A stretch of 64,000 nucleotides of DNA from an uncultured Algibacter sp. (lineage in GTDB: Bacteria; Bacteroidota; Bacteroidia; Flavobacteriales; Flavobacteriaceae). This document shows, in pieces, positions 1-10,789 of the stretch. Position numbers and translations under genes: made by a program. Each line of letters opens with the position of its first letter. Within the stretch, counting starts at the first letter, position 1. The notes under the pieces are model-generated. The model was not told the DNA's origin. It made no database searches and saw nothing but the letters and a program-made list of their open reading frames with translations. The stretch covers positions 1 through 64,000 of the forward strand of contig CALKXS010000102.1 of the NCBI GenBank assembly GCA_938003745.1, read 5' to 3'.

Positions 1-1
1 A

Positions 2-289
2 GATGCAAGTATTGTTTTTACTGATAAAAGCACTTCATATATTGATATTGCAGATTTTGTAGAACTACATTATACAGAGAAATCAGACAAACAAACTACA
101 ATAGAAACATTAAAATGGGTACATATAACCATAAGTAATGCGAAAGGAAACTTACTGGGTAATTATCACAAAATAAAAGGAAAGTATCTTCAATTATACC
201 TCAATGAATTTGTATATAAATTAAACCGAAGATACTTTGAAGATAAACTCTTTGATAGAATTGTAATAGCAAATATTACTGGATTATGA
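2..289 (+). pseudogene. IS1595-family (ISXO2-like) transposase, C-terminal part; 5' end lies outside the window, so it may be intact or a fragment
   Basis: Frame 2 translates without stops to DASIVFTDKSTSYIDIADFVELHYTEKSDKQTTIETLKWVHITISNAKGNLLGNYHKIKGKYLQLYLNEFVYKLNRRYFEDKLFDRIVIANITGL*, the characteristic IS1595/ISXO2 transposase C-terminus (WVHxxISNAKxxLLGxYHxIKxKYLQxYLxEFxYKxNRRYF). Confidence 0.8.
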
Positions 290-330
290 GTGAAAACGGG
301 TATTAAATAATTTTTTTACTAATCTTCAAT

Positions 331-1679
331 TCAATACCAATTCTTACAATTATCATTATAAAGTGGAATAAAATAATTATCAGTTTCCAATGAGTCGACA
401 ATAGTATTTAATTCTCTAATAGGTTTACCATAATCTATATTATTGGAATCTGTAACCTTGCTGCTAATATTGTTTCTGTAGGATTTATTTAAAAAATGAG
501 AAACACGTTCCATCCTCACCAAATAGAGTCATACGAAGGTATTAACCTGTTAACTCTCATCCCATTTAAGTATATGCTAATTCTGCTAAACTTCTTGCGT
601 TTAAATCTACTCATGGGTTTGGTTTATACTTGGTGGTAATACTTCAGCATAACGCACCACGTAGTCGTTTTTGTTATTTTCATAAGTTGTTCTTGAAATA
701 TCTCCTTTACCTGTAATTTTAGTAAAAATCGAAGTTTTTTGTCTTTGAAAATTTGCCCAATTGATAGTTTCTCCTCTAGAAGGATTTGAAAAAGGATTCT
801 CAAGATGTAAATCTGTAATGCAAGTAGCTTGTTTTCTGTGGCTTTTAGGAAAAGTTTTAGAAAATTTAATTTCTCTAAAGAATGGATTCCTTATTAAATC
901 GATGTTTTATAGTCCATAAGTCGTCAGGATTTAGCATTAATTCAAAATCATGAGCTTTGATGATTATCTATGACCTGTTTTGCTGTTGAGGCAGCCAAAG
1001 TACATTTTGAATTGTCTTTAACAGGAAATCCAGCCCAGTCCAAATATAATCTAGATAAAGAAGTAAGTGTAGAACCTTTATTTAGTCTAGCTACACCTAG
1101 TTCAGAATTTGGATAAATGTCTGGCAAGAGATCTGCACCTGTTAAAAAATCTTGTTCAATTTGATGATAAACTTCGGAAGTCTCAGAAATAACTATATTT
1201 ATATCTGTCTTTAAGCCTGTCTGTAATGGGATTTTCTCAAAAAGACGTATTAAATTTTGATATAATAAAGCTCTAATAAAATATGCTTCATCAACTAAGT
1301 AGTCTTTTGAATTATCACCATTTCTTAATTCATTAGCATTATGAATAATATTATTTATGTCTATTATTAATTTGTATGTTCTGTTCCAAGCGAATTGTGA
1401 TCTGCTATTATGCAAGAATTGATCTCTTTTATCAAAATCTATAAAGTCCCGTTTACTACCTTCAGAAGTAGTTGTAATATCATCACCAGCCCAACCTAAT
1501 ATAAAATAAGTAGCATGTTTGGTCATGCTAGATAGATTGATGTGTAAAGAATCTAAAGCATTAACTATATCTTTCGTGCTATTATAAATAGGTTTTATCT
1601 TAACATCACCATCGTTGGAACAATTGTAATAAAGAGTTGATAAAATACAAACCATAAAGACTATACTCCATTTTTTCAT
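331..1679 (-). pseudogene. SusD/RagB-like outer-membrane lipoprotein, frameshifted pseudogene
   Basis: ORF 948..1679 is a lipoprotein (signal peptide ending near YYNCSN) with a SusD N-terminal helical pattern. The reverse complement of about 540-947 continues in other frames (DFELMLNPDDLWTIKHRFNKESIL; ENPFSNPSRGETINWANFQRQKTSIFTKITGKGD; NDYVVRYAEVL). ORF 331..522 encodes a SusD-like C-terminus (ERVSHFLNKSYRNN...NYFIPLYNDNCKNWY). Confidence 0.75.
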
Positions 1680-1758
1680 AGATACTAGTATTTAGTTTTA
1701 AATGTCTAAAGTAATAAAAATCTTATAAAAATAGAAATATAGATATTGGGCTTATATT

Positions 1759-4605
1759 TTAATGCGCCTCCAGCCAATTATCACCCATATCAAACTCCAC
1801 ATCCAACGGTACATCTAATTTGTAAGCACTTTCCATTTCTGTTTTAACCAATGTTTTTATAGGTTCAATTTCAGATTTATGAACATCAAAAACCAATTCA
1901 TCATGCACTTGCAAAAGCATTTTGGTTTTGTAATTGCCTTCTTCAAGTTTGTTGTAAATATTAATCATAGCAATTTTAATAATGTCGGCAGCACTTCCTT
2001 GTATAGGAGTGTTAACCGCATTACGTTCGGCAGCACCACGTACAATAGCGTTAGCACTGTTTATATCTTTCAGATAGCGTCTTCTGTCCAAAACAGTTTT
2101 TACATAACCATTATCACGAGCAAAATCGACCTGTTCACTCATATATTGTTTGAGTTTTGGGTAGGTTTCGTAATAGGTATCAATAAGCTCTTTGGCTTCA
2201 CCACGAGATAAATCAGTTTGATTACTTAATCCAAAAGCCGAAACGCCATAAATAATTCCAAAGTTTACCGTTTTAGCATTACTACGTTGTTCACGAGTTA
2301 CTTCTTCTAATGGCACATCAAATACTTTTGAAGCCGTAGAAGCATGAATATCTTCGCCATTTTTAAAGGCAGAAATCATAGTTTCTTCTTCGCTTAAAGC
2401 AGCTATAATTCGTAATTCTATTTGTGAATAATCGGCAGCCAATAATGTGTAATCTTCATTTCTAGGAACAAATGCTTTACGTACTTGTCTTCCACGTTCA
2501 GTACGAATAGGAATATTTTGAAGATTAGGGTTGTTACTACTCAACCTACCAGTAGCAGCAATGGTTTGCATATAATCTGTGTGTACGCGACCTGTCGCTT
2601 CTTCTACTTGTGTTGGTAAAGCATCTACATAGGTGCTTTTTAGTTTTGCTAAACCACGGTATTCTAAAATGTTACTAATAATTTCGTGTTCTTTAGCTAA
2701 AGCAGATAAAATATCTTCTCCTGTTTTATATTGCCCAGTTTTTGTCTTTTTAGGTTTATCAACCAGTTTTAGTTTTTCAAAAAGAATAATTCCTAATTGC
2801 TTAGGTGATGCAATATTAAATTCTTCGTCAGCAGTTTCGTATATGCTTTTTTCAAGATTTAAAATATCATTATTAAGTTCTTCTGATAAAGAATTTAAAA
2901 ACGCTCTATCTAAATTAATACCTTCTAATTCCATAGTTGCTAAAACACGTATCAACGGAATTTCAATATCATTAAATAATTTTTGAGTATTTGCTTCTCC
3001 TAATTCCTTTTGAAATAATTCTTTTAATTGGAATGTAATATCGGCATCTTCAACAGCGTATTCCGTTTGTTTTTCTATAGGAACTTCACGCATTGAAAGC
3101 TGATTTTTCCCTTTTTTACCAATCAATTCTGTAATAGAAATTGGTGTGTAATTTAAATACGTTTCTGCCAGTACATCCATATTATGACGCATATCTGGAT
3201 TTATCAAATAATGAGCAAGCATGGTGTCAAAAAGTTTTCCTTTTACAGAAATATTATATTTTGCAAGCACTTTAATATCGTATTTTAAATTCTGACCTAT
3301 TTTTTCAATATGTTCTGCTTCAAAAAACGGACGTAATAATTCTATTAAATCCTGTGCTTCATTTTGATCTTCCGGAAACGGTATATAAAACCCTTTACCC
3401 GCTTCCCAAGAGAAAGCGATACCTACCAATTCGGCAGTAATTGGGTTTAACCCTGTAGTTTCGGTATCAAAACAAACACTGGTTTGGTTTAGTAAGTTTT
3501 TAATAAATAGTTTAGTTGCTATTCCAGGTGCTATACTTTGGTAAAAATGCGAAGAGTTTTCGGCTGTATTTCTTGTAAACGTATTTTCTGTTTGCGCTTC
3601 CGCGGAACTCGTATCGCCTCCAAATAAAGAGAATTGCCCTTCTCCGGCAGATTTAACTTCCTTTGGTGTAGCTTTTGTTTCCGTTTTATCCGAGTCTTTT
3701 TCGATAGTTTCAACTGGAGCTTGGACTGAAAATGTTTTAGTAAGATTATCTATTAATCGTCTAAATTCTAATTCTTGAAAAATCTCTGTTACCTTAGGAA
3801 TATCTGGTTGTTCTAATTCAAAGTCTTTAGCATTAAACGTTACCGGGACATCTAGCATAATAGTTGCCAGTTTTTTAGAGAGCAGACCTAACTCGCCATT
3901 AGCTTCTACTTTCTCTTTCATTTTTCCTTTTAGCTCATGAGTGTTAGCAAGTAAGCCTTCCATACTTCCATAAGCTGCTAAGAATTTTTTTGCGGTTTTT
4001 TCTCCAACACCAGGCAAACCAGGGATGTTATCACTAGCATCACCCATCATGCCTAAAAAGTCAATGACTTGCAAAGGATCTGTAACTTCAAATTTTTTCT
4101 GAACTTCGGGAATTCCCCACGTTTCATATCCGCCACCAAACATAGGACGGTACATGAAAATATTTTCGGAAACCAATTGTGCAAAATCCTTATCTGGCGT
4201 TACCATAAAGGTTTGATAACCTTCTTTTTCGGCCTGTTTAGAAAGTGTACCTATAACATCATCTGCTTCAAAACCAGATTTTACCATTATAGGAATATGC
4301 ATCGCCTTTAAAATATCTTGAATAATTGGCACCGCAATTTTTATGGCTTCGGGAGTTTCATCTCTATTGGCTTTGTATTCGGCAAACATTTCTACACGAT
4401 CTGCACTTCCTCCTTTATCAAAACAAACTGCTAAATGGTCTGGACGTTCACGTTTAATGACGTCTAAAAGTGAATTCATAAACCCTAATATAGCAGAGGT
4501 ATCGACTCCTTTAGAGTTTATTCTAGGGTTTTTTATAAAAGCATAATAACCACGGAAAATTAGCGCAAAGGCATCAACTAGAAATACACGTTTTTTATCA
4601 GACAT
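1759..4605 (-). CDS. polA: DNA polymerase I
   Basis: 948 aa; 5' nuclease domain (VDAFALIFRGYYAF, GEKTAKKFL), 3'-5' exonuclease (FDTETTGLNP), polymerase motifs (LLAADYSQIELRIIA, RSNAKTVNFGIIYG, LLQVHDELVFD). Confidence 0.98.
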   Translation of the reverse strand: MSDKKRVFLVDAFALIFRGYYAFIKNPRINSKGVDTSAILGFMNSLLDVIKRERPDHLAVCFDKGGSADRVEMFAEYKANRDETPEAIKIAVPIIQDILKAMHIPIMVKSGFEADDVIGTLSKQAEKEGYQTFMVTPDKDFAQLVSENIFMYRPMFGGGYETWGIPEVQKKFEVTDPLQVIDFLGMMGDASDNIPGLPGVGEKTAKKFLAAYGSMEGLLANTHELKGKMKEKVEANGELGLLSKKLATIMLDVPVTFNAKDFELEQPDIPKVTEIFQELEFRRLIDNLTKTFSVQAPVETIEKDSDKTETKATPKEVKSAGEGQFSLFGGDTSSAEAQTENTFTRNTAENSSHFYQSIAPGIATKLFIKNLLNQTSVCFDTETTGLNPITAELVGIAFSWEAGKGFYIPFPEDQNEAQDLIELLRPFFEAEHIEKIGQNLKYDIKVLAKYNISVKGKLFDTMLAHYLINPDMRHNMDVLAETYLNYTPISITELIGKKGKNQLSMREVPIEKQTEYAVEDADITFQLKELFQKELGEANTQKLFNDIEIPLIRVLATMELEGINLDRAFLNSLSEELNNDILNLEKSIYETADEEFNIASPKQLGIILFEKLKLVDKPKKTKTGQYKTGEDILSALAKEHEIISNILEYRGLAKLKSTYVDALPTQVEEATGRVHTDYMQTIAATGRLSSNNPNLQNIPIRTERGRQVRKAFVPRNEDYTLLAADYSQIELRIIAALSEEETMISAFKNGEDIHASTASKVFDVPLEEVTREQRSNAKTVNFGIIYGVSAFGLSNQTDLSRGEAKELIDTYYETYPKLKQYMSEQVDFARDNGYVKTVLDRRRYLKDINSANAIVRGAAERNAVNTPIQGSAADIIKIAMINIYNKLEEGNYKTKMLLQVHDELVFDVHKSEIEPIKTLVKTEMESAYKLDVPLDVEFDMGDNWLEAH

Positions 4606-4752
4606 TTTGTGAGTTTTGGTGGAAAATCAAAACTACGAAAAGTTATGCTTAAATTACTTCTTAATCTTTAAGCTATTTAATTTTAGCTTTAAATTAAATT
4701 AGCATAGTAAGTATTCATTTGTAATACGACTATATTTGATAAAAAATGAAGT

Positions 4753-5994
4753 ATGTTAAGCTGGATTGTTGTTCTCATTGTTTTTGGAAGTATAGACGTT
4801 TACGCTTTTCAAGCTATAAAAACCGTATCTAAAGCATATTGGTTCTTATGGCTTTATATTATGATATCTGTAGTAGTTTATGGATATCTAGTTTATGTAT
4901 TTTTAAATTACGATGTAAGCGTAGGACCTAATGCATACTCCTTACGAGCTATGGGCTTATTCTTATTAATGTTTTTGCCAAAAGTAGTGCTTTTTATAAT
5001 TATGTTTGGTGAAGATGTTTTTCGTGTTTTTATAGGAGCGTATAATTATTTAACAGATAATTTTTTCTCTGGAACTTCAGAAAGATGCTTGCCTAGTAGA
5101 AGGCTTTTTTTAAGTAAGGTAGCATTAGGTCTAGCTGTTCTTCCTTTTATATCATTACTCCACGGAATATTTAAAGGAAAGTATAATTATAAAGTTTTAA
5201 AATACACGTTGCATTTTGAAGATTTACCAGAGGCGTTTGATGGTTTCAAGCTAACGCAAATAAGTGACATTCATTCAGGAAGTTTCGATAGTAGGGAAGA
5301 AATTGAATATGCTATAGACTTAATTAATGAACAAGAAACAGACCTTATTTTGTTTACGGGAGATATAGTTAACACTAAGGCAAGTGAAATGGATCCCTGG
5401 ATTGATACATTTAAGCGTATTAAGAACCCAGAATTTGGTAAATATTCGGTCTTAGGAAATCATGATTATGGTGAATATGTAACTTGGCCAAGTAAAGAGG
5501 AGAAAGAGGCTAATTTTGAATCTATAAAAGGTATTCATAAAAAAATAGACTTTAAGCTTTTATTGAATGAGAATAAATATATTGAAAAAGAAGGAGAGCG
5601 GTTGGTGCTTATAGGTGTTGAAAATTGGGGTAAGCGTTTTAAGAAAGTGGGAGATTTAGATTTAGCTACGAAGGGTGTGAATAGTAATGATTTTAAAATT
5701 TTGATGAGCCATGATCCTTCTCATTGGGAATATGAAGTAAAGTCTCATAAAGAACATTACCATTTAACATTAAGCGGGCATACACATGGTTTACAATTTG
5801 GTATAGAAATACCTGGTTTTTTTAAATGGAGTCCAGTACAATATGTTTATAAACAATGGGCAGGGATTTATAAAGAGGCTGGACAATATATTAATGTAAA
5901 CAGAGGTTTTGGTTTTCATGCTTACCCAGGACGAGTGGGGATATGGCCTGAAATAACAGTGATTGAGGTCAAAAAAGGGAAGGTAACTGTATAA
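4753..5994 (+). CDS. Membrane-anchored metallophosphoesterase (YkuE-like)
   Basis: N-terminal TM helices; metallophosphatase motifs ISDIHSG, FTGDIV, LGNHDYG, SGHTHGLQ. Confidence 0.9.
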   Translation: MLSWIVVLIVFGSIDVYAFQAIKTVSKAYWFLWLYIMISVVVYGYLVYVFLNYDVSVGPNAYSLRAMGLFLLMFLPKVVLFIIMFGEDVFRVFIGAYNYLTDNFFSGTSERCLPSRRLFLSKVALGLAVLPFISLLHGIFKGKYNYKVLKYTLHFEDLPEAFDGFKLTQISDIHSGSFDSREEIEYAIDLINEQETDLILFTGDIVNTKASEMDPWIDTFKRIKNPEFGKYSVLGNHDYGEYVTWPSKEEKEANFESIKGIHKKIDFKLLLNENKYIEKEGERLVLIGVENWGKRFKKVGDLDLATKGVNSNDFKILMSHDPSHWEYEVKSHKEHYHLTLSGHTHGLQFGIEIPGFFKWSPVQYVYKQWAGIYKEAGQYINVNRGFGFHAYPGRVGIWPEITVIEVKKGKVTV

Positions 5995-6130
5995 TTACAC
6001 CGAAATTTTATTTATAAGTAAATTGTTTATATTTATAAATTAGACACTATGGGTCTTAAATAGAAAGTGTTGGTATTCAAAGCGAATAAAGGTGATTTGT
6101 AATACTCGTCTTACTAAAAAACATTGAGAT

Positions 6131-6430
6131 ATGTCAAAATTTGGAGAACTAATTGATGTGAATATTCCTGTACTGTTAGACTTCTATACAGAATGGAATG
6201 ATCAATCTACTGCAATGCATCCTGCTTTAAGAGATGTTGCTGCTGCTCTTGGCGATAAAGTAAAAGTAATTAAGATAGATGTTGAAAAAAATCAAGAACT
6301 TGCTGAAGCATTACGCGTCAAAGGGCTTCCTACTCTAATGATTTATAAAGACGGAGAAATGAAATGGAGGCGAAGCGGAGAGCAAGATGCAAATACTTTA
6401 ATTGTTATTATTCAAGAATACTTAGATTAA
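6131..6430 (+). CDS. Thioredoxin-fold protein lacking the CXXC active site
   Basis: 99 aa; VLLDFYTEWNDQSTAMHPALRDVA aligns with Trx (V)DFWAxWCGPCKxxxPxLxxxA; cis-Pro segment GLPTLMIYKDGE retained; no cysteine at the active site. Confidence 0.85.
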   Translation: MSKFGELIDVNIPVLLDFYTEWNDQSTAMHPALRDVAAALGDKVKVIKIDVEKNQELAEALRVKGLPTLMIYKDGEMKWRRSGEQDANTLIVIIQEYLD

Positions 6431-6466
6431 TCTAAATCTTTCTATTTGAATTATTTTTTATAAGTT

Positions 6467-7120
6467 CTAAATTGGTAAAGACTCAAATTTGTAGTTTTTT
6501 TTATTAAAAAAATCTAATACTTTCGGTAGGGCGTATTGCATGTTTTTAGATGCTTTTACACTGTCGTGGAATACAATAATACTTCCATTTTTTGTTTTAG
6601 TTAAAACATTTTGTAAGCAAGACTCTGGTGAAATATTCTTATTCCAGTCAAAAGATAGTATGTCCCACATAATTATTTTGTAGCCTAATTTATTAACCTC
6701 TTTACCTTGTTTAGTTCGTATTTTCCCAAAAGGAGGCCTAAATAATTTTGTAGTATTAAGTGTTGGGTTTAAAATGTTACTATTTATTAGAGCTTCAGTT
6801 TCTTTAAGTTCTTTTATGTAAGTCTTGGTGGAGGTTTTCCAGCCCTTTATATGGTTTAAGGTATGATTTCCAATCGAGTGCCCTTCGTTTAAAGTTTTTT
6901 TAAAAATATCAGGGTGTTTTTTAATGTTATTTCCAATGCAAAAAAAAGTAGCTTTTGCGTTATAGGTTTTTAAAATATCTAAAGTCCAATTGGTGATTTC
7001 TGGGGTGGGACCATCATCAAAAGTTAAGTAAATTATCTTTTCGGTTGTATTGATGTCCCAAATATAATTTGGGAACATCTTTTTTACAATATTTGGTGTT
7101 TTTATAGGTATTAAGGTCAT
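6467..7120 (-). CDS. Polysaccharide deacetylase (NodB homology, CE4-like)
   Basis: LTFDDGPTPEIT, IGNHTLNH, RPPFGKIRTK, WDILSFDW, GSIIVFHDS motifs. Confidence 0.92.
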   Translation of the reverse strand: MTLIPIKTPNIVKKMFPNYIWDINTTEKIIYLTFDDGPTPEITNWTLDILKTYNAKATFFCIGNNIKKHPDIFKKTLNEGHSIGNHTLNHIKGWKTSTKTYIKELKETEALINSNILNPTLNTTKLFRPPFGKIRTKQGKEVNKLGYKIIMWDILSFDWNKNISPESCLQNVLTKTKNGSIIVFHDSVKASKNMQYALPKVLDFFNKKNYKFESLPI

Positions 7121-7127
7121 GCCCTAA

Positions 7128-10100
7128 TTATTCAATTTTTATTCCACTATCGGTAGGGGTGTTAATATCTTCTCTAGGTTGTTCAACTTCTGGTTCATCG
7201 TCTCCGTAAAAGTGACGAAATTTCTTTAAGTATTCATTAAACACATCACCTTCAGTTTTTGCAAATTCAATATCATATTGAACTAAAATATCAACTAAGT
7301 TTTTGTAACGCTGAATATCAGTATAAATATCATCAAATGATTTTTCTTGATTTTCAATAGTGAAACCGCTATAGTATGTTAAGTTCTCTTGGTATTTCTT
7401 AGAAACATCTTTAAATAATCGCTGTGCTTTTTCTTTGTTTTCAACAGCATAGTAAGCTGTAATGTAGGGTTCTATAAGTGTATAGAAGCCAAAATGTTCA
7501 ACAGGCATATTGGTCATGGCTATATCTGCAATTTCTTCGGCTTTTTCTATTTGTTCTTCATCAATAAGTTGCTGCATTAAACGCGCTAAATTACCACGAT
7601 AAGAAATAGAGTTTTTACGTGTTTCAACATCATGATAAATATCAGGACTGCCACTATTTCCCCAATCCCAACTCTTAACCTTCTCATACATAATATTAGA
7701 GTCTACACGCCCCATGTCAAACGGATTAGACCTATCTATTTTTGTTTTAATAGGGACTAACTTGTAGCACATACCATCAAGTTGTAAGTAGTCTTTCATC
7801 CATAAATAATCATCATCACCAAAACTACCCCCTGTAAAGTAAATTGGACGCTTCCATTCATTATTAGCAACAATATCTAACATTAAAAGACGATTCTTGT
7901 AAAGCGCTTGTTCTTTTATTTTTATGTCAATATATGGAACAATTTTATCTGAATCTTTTGGTTTTACAATACCGTATTTTAGAGCATTTTCTTTGTTTAC
8001 AGGTAAGCGTAGGTTTTCTGTTGGTAAATATCCAACATTTAAATCTTGACTTCTGTATCTTGAAATATCTGCTCTTTTGTCTTGTTGTATAACATATTTG
8101 TATTTTGTCTTTGGATTATCACTTGCTACAAAATTCAAGAAATCTTTTATTTCTAAGGTATCATTGGTAATTGCATGTTTTCTAACATAATCATTAGTGC
8201 CATATTTGTAATCTTTATGTTTAAGTTGAGATGGTACAGCATCACTTTCATAAGCCTTACGCTTCATTTGGTCTATATACCAATCTGTTTGAAATAAACT
8301 AGTATTTACAACTCTAACATCTGTTCTGTAGCCTTCAATTTCTTGAGCGTACCAAAGAGCAAATGTGTCATTATCTCCAATGGTAAATAGAATCCCGTTT
8401 TCTTCACAAGAATCTAGGTATTTTTTAGCCATTGATCTAGCAGTGTATTTACCTGACCTATCATGATCATCCCAATTATTCGCAGCTAAAATACAAGGAA
8501 CCAGAATAAGGCATGCAACTGTAGCAGCAGGAGCAGCAAAAGCTTTTGGTAAATACTTTCGCAGACCATCAAAAATAGCATAAACACCTAAGCCAATCCA
8601 TAATGCAAAAACGTAATATGATCCTACTACAGAATAATCACGTTCACGAGGTTCAAAGGGTCTGACATTTGTGTAGACTTGAATAGCTAATCCTGTAAAA
8701 AGGAAAAAGACAAGCATTATCCAAAATAATTTTTTATCAGAATTAAATAAGAAAAACATACCTATCAACCCTAAAATAAGTGGTAAAAAGTAATAGGTAT
8801 TACGTGCTTTGTTATTTACAACATCGCTTGGTAAGTTGTCTTGAGAAAATCCTAAATGTAGCTCGTCAATGAATTTTATACCACTAATCCAGTTTCCATG
8901 GTTGTCATATCGCCCTTGAATATCATCTTGCCTTCCTGTGAAATTCCACATAAAATAACGCCAATACATATATCCTAATTGGTATTCTAACATGTAGGTG
9001 ACATTATCCCATAAGTTTGGTTTTTCAATATCTATGTATTGTTGATATTGTTTTAGGAAATTATGGTAATCTTTATAATCAATTTGACCTTGAATAACTT
9101 TATTTTTAAAATCTTTTACAATTTTAATTAATTCGTTTTCAAGCCTAACCTCAGGTTTTAATCTAAAATTTAAAAAGCCAGAAAACATCATATAATTTTC
9201 GGCATGTTCAGAACTCCACATACGTGGTAATATAGATGCATGCTTAGAGTTATAGTTCTGTTTGGCGTTTTTATAATCGTTAACTATAATATACTCACCT
9301 TTTTCTTCATCTTTCTCGTATTTAGGTTTATCATCTATATATGGTTTGTTATCATCTAAATAAGCGTATTGATCTGTAAATTGCGGTCCGTAAAACAAAT
9401 GCGTTTCAGGATATTGTTCTAAGTTATAGTATGCTAATAATTCTCTAGCACTGGAAGGATTATTTTCATTAATAACCACATTAGCGTTAGCTCTAATTGG
9501 AAGCATTAACCATGTAGAAAAACCAATAATTATAAAAGTGACGCAAAGAATACCTGTGTTTAAGTGCACATATCCTTTTTGGTTGGTGTATCTTATTCCG
9601 TAAATAATTAATCCAACTAAGATAATTCCAGCAATAATAGATCCAGAGTTAAAAGGTAGGCCTATGCTGTTTACAAAAAAGATTTCCGAAGCACTAAATA
9701 TTTTAAGAATATTAGGTGCTAATAATTTAAAAACAAATAATAAGATAGCTGCAGAAACAACATTTGCTATTATGAAATTTTTAATTGTAACCTCTTTGTG
9801 ATTTTTAAAGTAATAAATAAGGCCAATAGCAGGAATAGTTAATAATCCCATAAAGTGAACGCCAAATGATAGGCCAATAATAAAAGCAATTAAAATTAAC
9901 CAGCGGTTACCGCGAGGTGTATTCATGTCTTGCTCCCAACGTAAACCTAGCCAAAAAAGTACAGCCATTATTAAAGTTGCCATGGCATAAACCTCAGTTT
10001 CTACGGCATTAAACCAAAACGAATCGGTAAAAGTAAAAGCTAAACCACCAACAAAACCGCTACCTAAAATAGCTATGGATTGTTCTTTACTTATGCTTCC

Positions 10101-10430
10101 TTTTTCTTCAACTAATTTTTTAAGAGAAAGTGTAATAGTCCAAAACATAAATAAAATGGTGAATGCACTTGCGGTAGCACTCATCATGTTCATCATAAAA
10201 CCAACTTGAGAAGGCTCTAAAGCGAACATAGAGAAAAAAGCACCAAGCATTTGAAATAAAGGAGCTCCCGGCGGGTGACCAACTTGTAATTTAGCAGAAG
10301 TTAAAATATATTCACCTGCATCCCAAAAACTAACAGTAGGTTCAACAGTTAATCCGTAAGTTATAAATGCAATTAAAAAAGTGAACCATCCTAAAATTGT
10401 GTTCCATTTTTTAAAGTTAAAATGTGCCAT
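7128..10430 (-). CDS. DUF2723-family polytopic membrane protein (TMEM260/GT117-like, putative protein O-glycosyltransferase)
   Basis: 1100 aa; TVEPTVSFWDAGEYILTSAKLQVGHPPGAPLFQMLGAFFSMF is the DUF2723 N-terminal signature; multiple TM helices and a soluble C-terminal region. Confidence 0.88.
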   Translation of the reverse strand: MAHFNFKKWNTILGWFTFLIAFITYGLTVEPTVSFWDAGEYILTSAKLQVGHPPGAPLFQMLGAFFSMFALEPSQVGFMMNMMSATASAFTILFMFWTITLSLKKLVEEKGSISKEQSIAILGSGFVGGLAFTFTDSFWFNAVETEVYAMATLIMAVLFWLGLRWEQDMNTPRGNRWLILIAFIIGLSFGVHFMGLLTIPAIGLIYYFKNHKEVTIKNFIIANVVSAAILLFVFKLLAPNILKIFSASEIFFVNSIGLPFNSGSIIAGIILVGLIIYGIRYTNQKGYVHLNTGILCVTFIIIGFSTWLMLPIRANANVVINENNPSSARELLAYYNLEQYPETHLFYGPQFTDQYAYLDDNKPYIDDKPKYEKDEEKGEYIIVNDYKNAKQNYNSKHASILPRMWSSEHAENYMMFSGFLNFRLKPEVRLENELIKIVKDFKNKVIQGQIDYKDYHNFLKQYQQYIDIEKPNLWDNVTYMLEYQLGYMYWRYFMWNFTGRQDDIQGRYDNHGNWISGIKFIDELHLGFSQDNLPSDVVNNKARNTYYFLPLILGLIGMFFLFNSDKKLFWIMLVFFLFTGLAIQVYTNVRPFEPRERDYSVVGSYYVFALWIGLGVYAIFDGLRKYLPKAFAAPAATVACLILVPCILAANNWDDHDRSGKYTARSMAKKYLDSCEENGILFTIGDNDTFALWYAQEIEGYRTDVRVVNTSLFQTDWYIDQMKRKAYESDAVPSQLKHKDYKYGTNDYVRKHAITNDTLEIKDFLNFVASDNPKTKYKYVIQQDKRADISRYRSQDLNVGYLPTENLRLPVNKENALKYGIVKPKDSDKIVPYIDIKIKEQALYKNRLLMLDIVANNEWKRPIYFTGGSFGDDDYLWMKDYLQLDGMCYKLVPIKTKIDRSNPFDMGRVDSNIMYEKVKSWDWGNSGSPDIYHDVETRKNSISYRGNLARLMQQLIDEEQIEKAEEIADIAMTNMPVEHFGFYTLIEPYITAYYAVENKEKAQRLFKDVSKKYQENLTYYSGFTIENQEKSFDDIYTDIQRYKNLVDILVQYDIEFAKTEGDVFNEYLKKFRHFYGDDEPEVEQPREDINTPTDSGIKIE

Positions 10431-10627
10431 GTATAAAAATCTTTAATTTGCTTTGGCGAATTTAATAATAAATATGAAATGAACTCTTAATATTATATTA
10501 GACTTAACATAATTAAAAATATTTCCTTAATATCAGTAAATCAAGAAGAAACAATAGATTCAGGCGCTAAAAACAGCTGTCAATTTTAAATAAATTAAAA
10601 ACAACAGTAAAAATTTTTAAAAAAAAC

Positions 10628-10657
10628 TTGCGCAAAGAATTATTTGTATTAAATTTG
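10628..10657 (+). promoter_or_regulatory. Bacteroidota-type promoter for tRNA-Gln (-33 TTG, -7 TAAATTTG)
   Basis: TTG (10628-10630), 19 nt spacer, TAAATTTG (10650-10657), 17 nt before the mature tRNA 5' end. Confidence 0.7.
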
Positions 10658-10674
10658 CATCCTCATTATGAGTA

Positions 10675-10747
10675 TGGCCTATGGTGTAATTGGCAACACG
10701 TCTGCTTTTGGTGCAGAAGAGTCTAGGTTCGAGACCTAGTGGGCCAA
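10675..10747 (+). tRNA. tRNA-Gln (anticodon TTG)
   Basis: Cloverleaf by eye: acceptor TGGCCTA/TGGGCCA, D stem GTGT/ACAC, anticodon stem TCTGC/GCAGA with loop TTTTGGT (anticodon TTG), T arm CTAGG-TTCGAGA-CCTAG. CCA not encoded. Confidence 0.95.
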
Positions 10748-10749
10748 CA

Positions 10750-10789
10750 AAATCCTAATCATTTATTTGATTAGGATTTTTTCTTTTTT
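10750..10789 (+). terminator. Rho-independent terminator after tRNA-Gln
   Basis: AAATCCTAATCA...TGATTAGGATTTTTTCTTTTTT hairpin with T-tract. Confidence 0.85.

Noticed and set aside
1879-4546. Plus-strand ORFs 1879..2211, 2633..2986, 4069..4311, 4343..4546 and minus 3531..3713 within polA
   Set aside because: Entirely contained in intact polA, no recognisable domain or start context.
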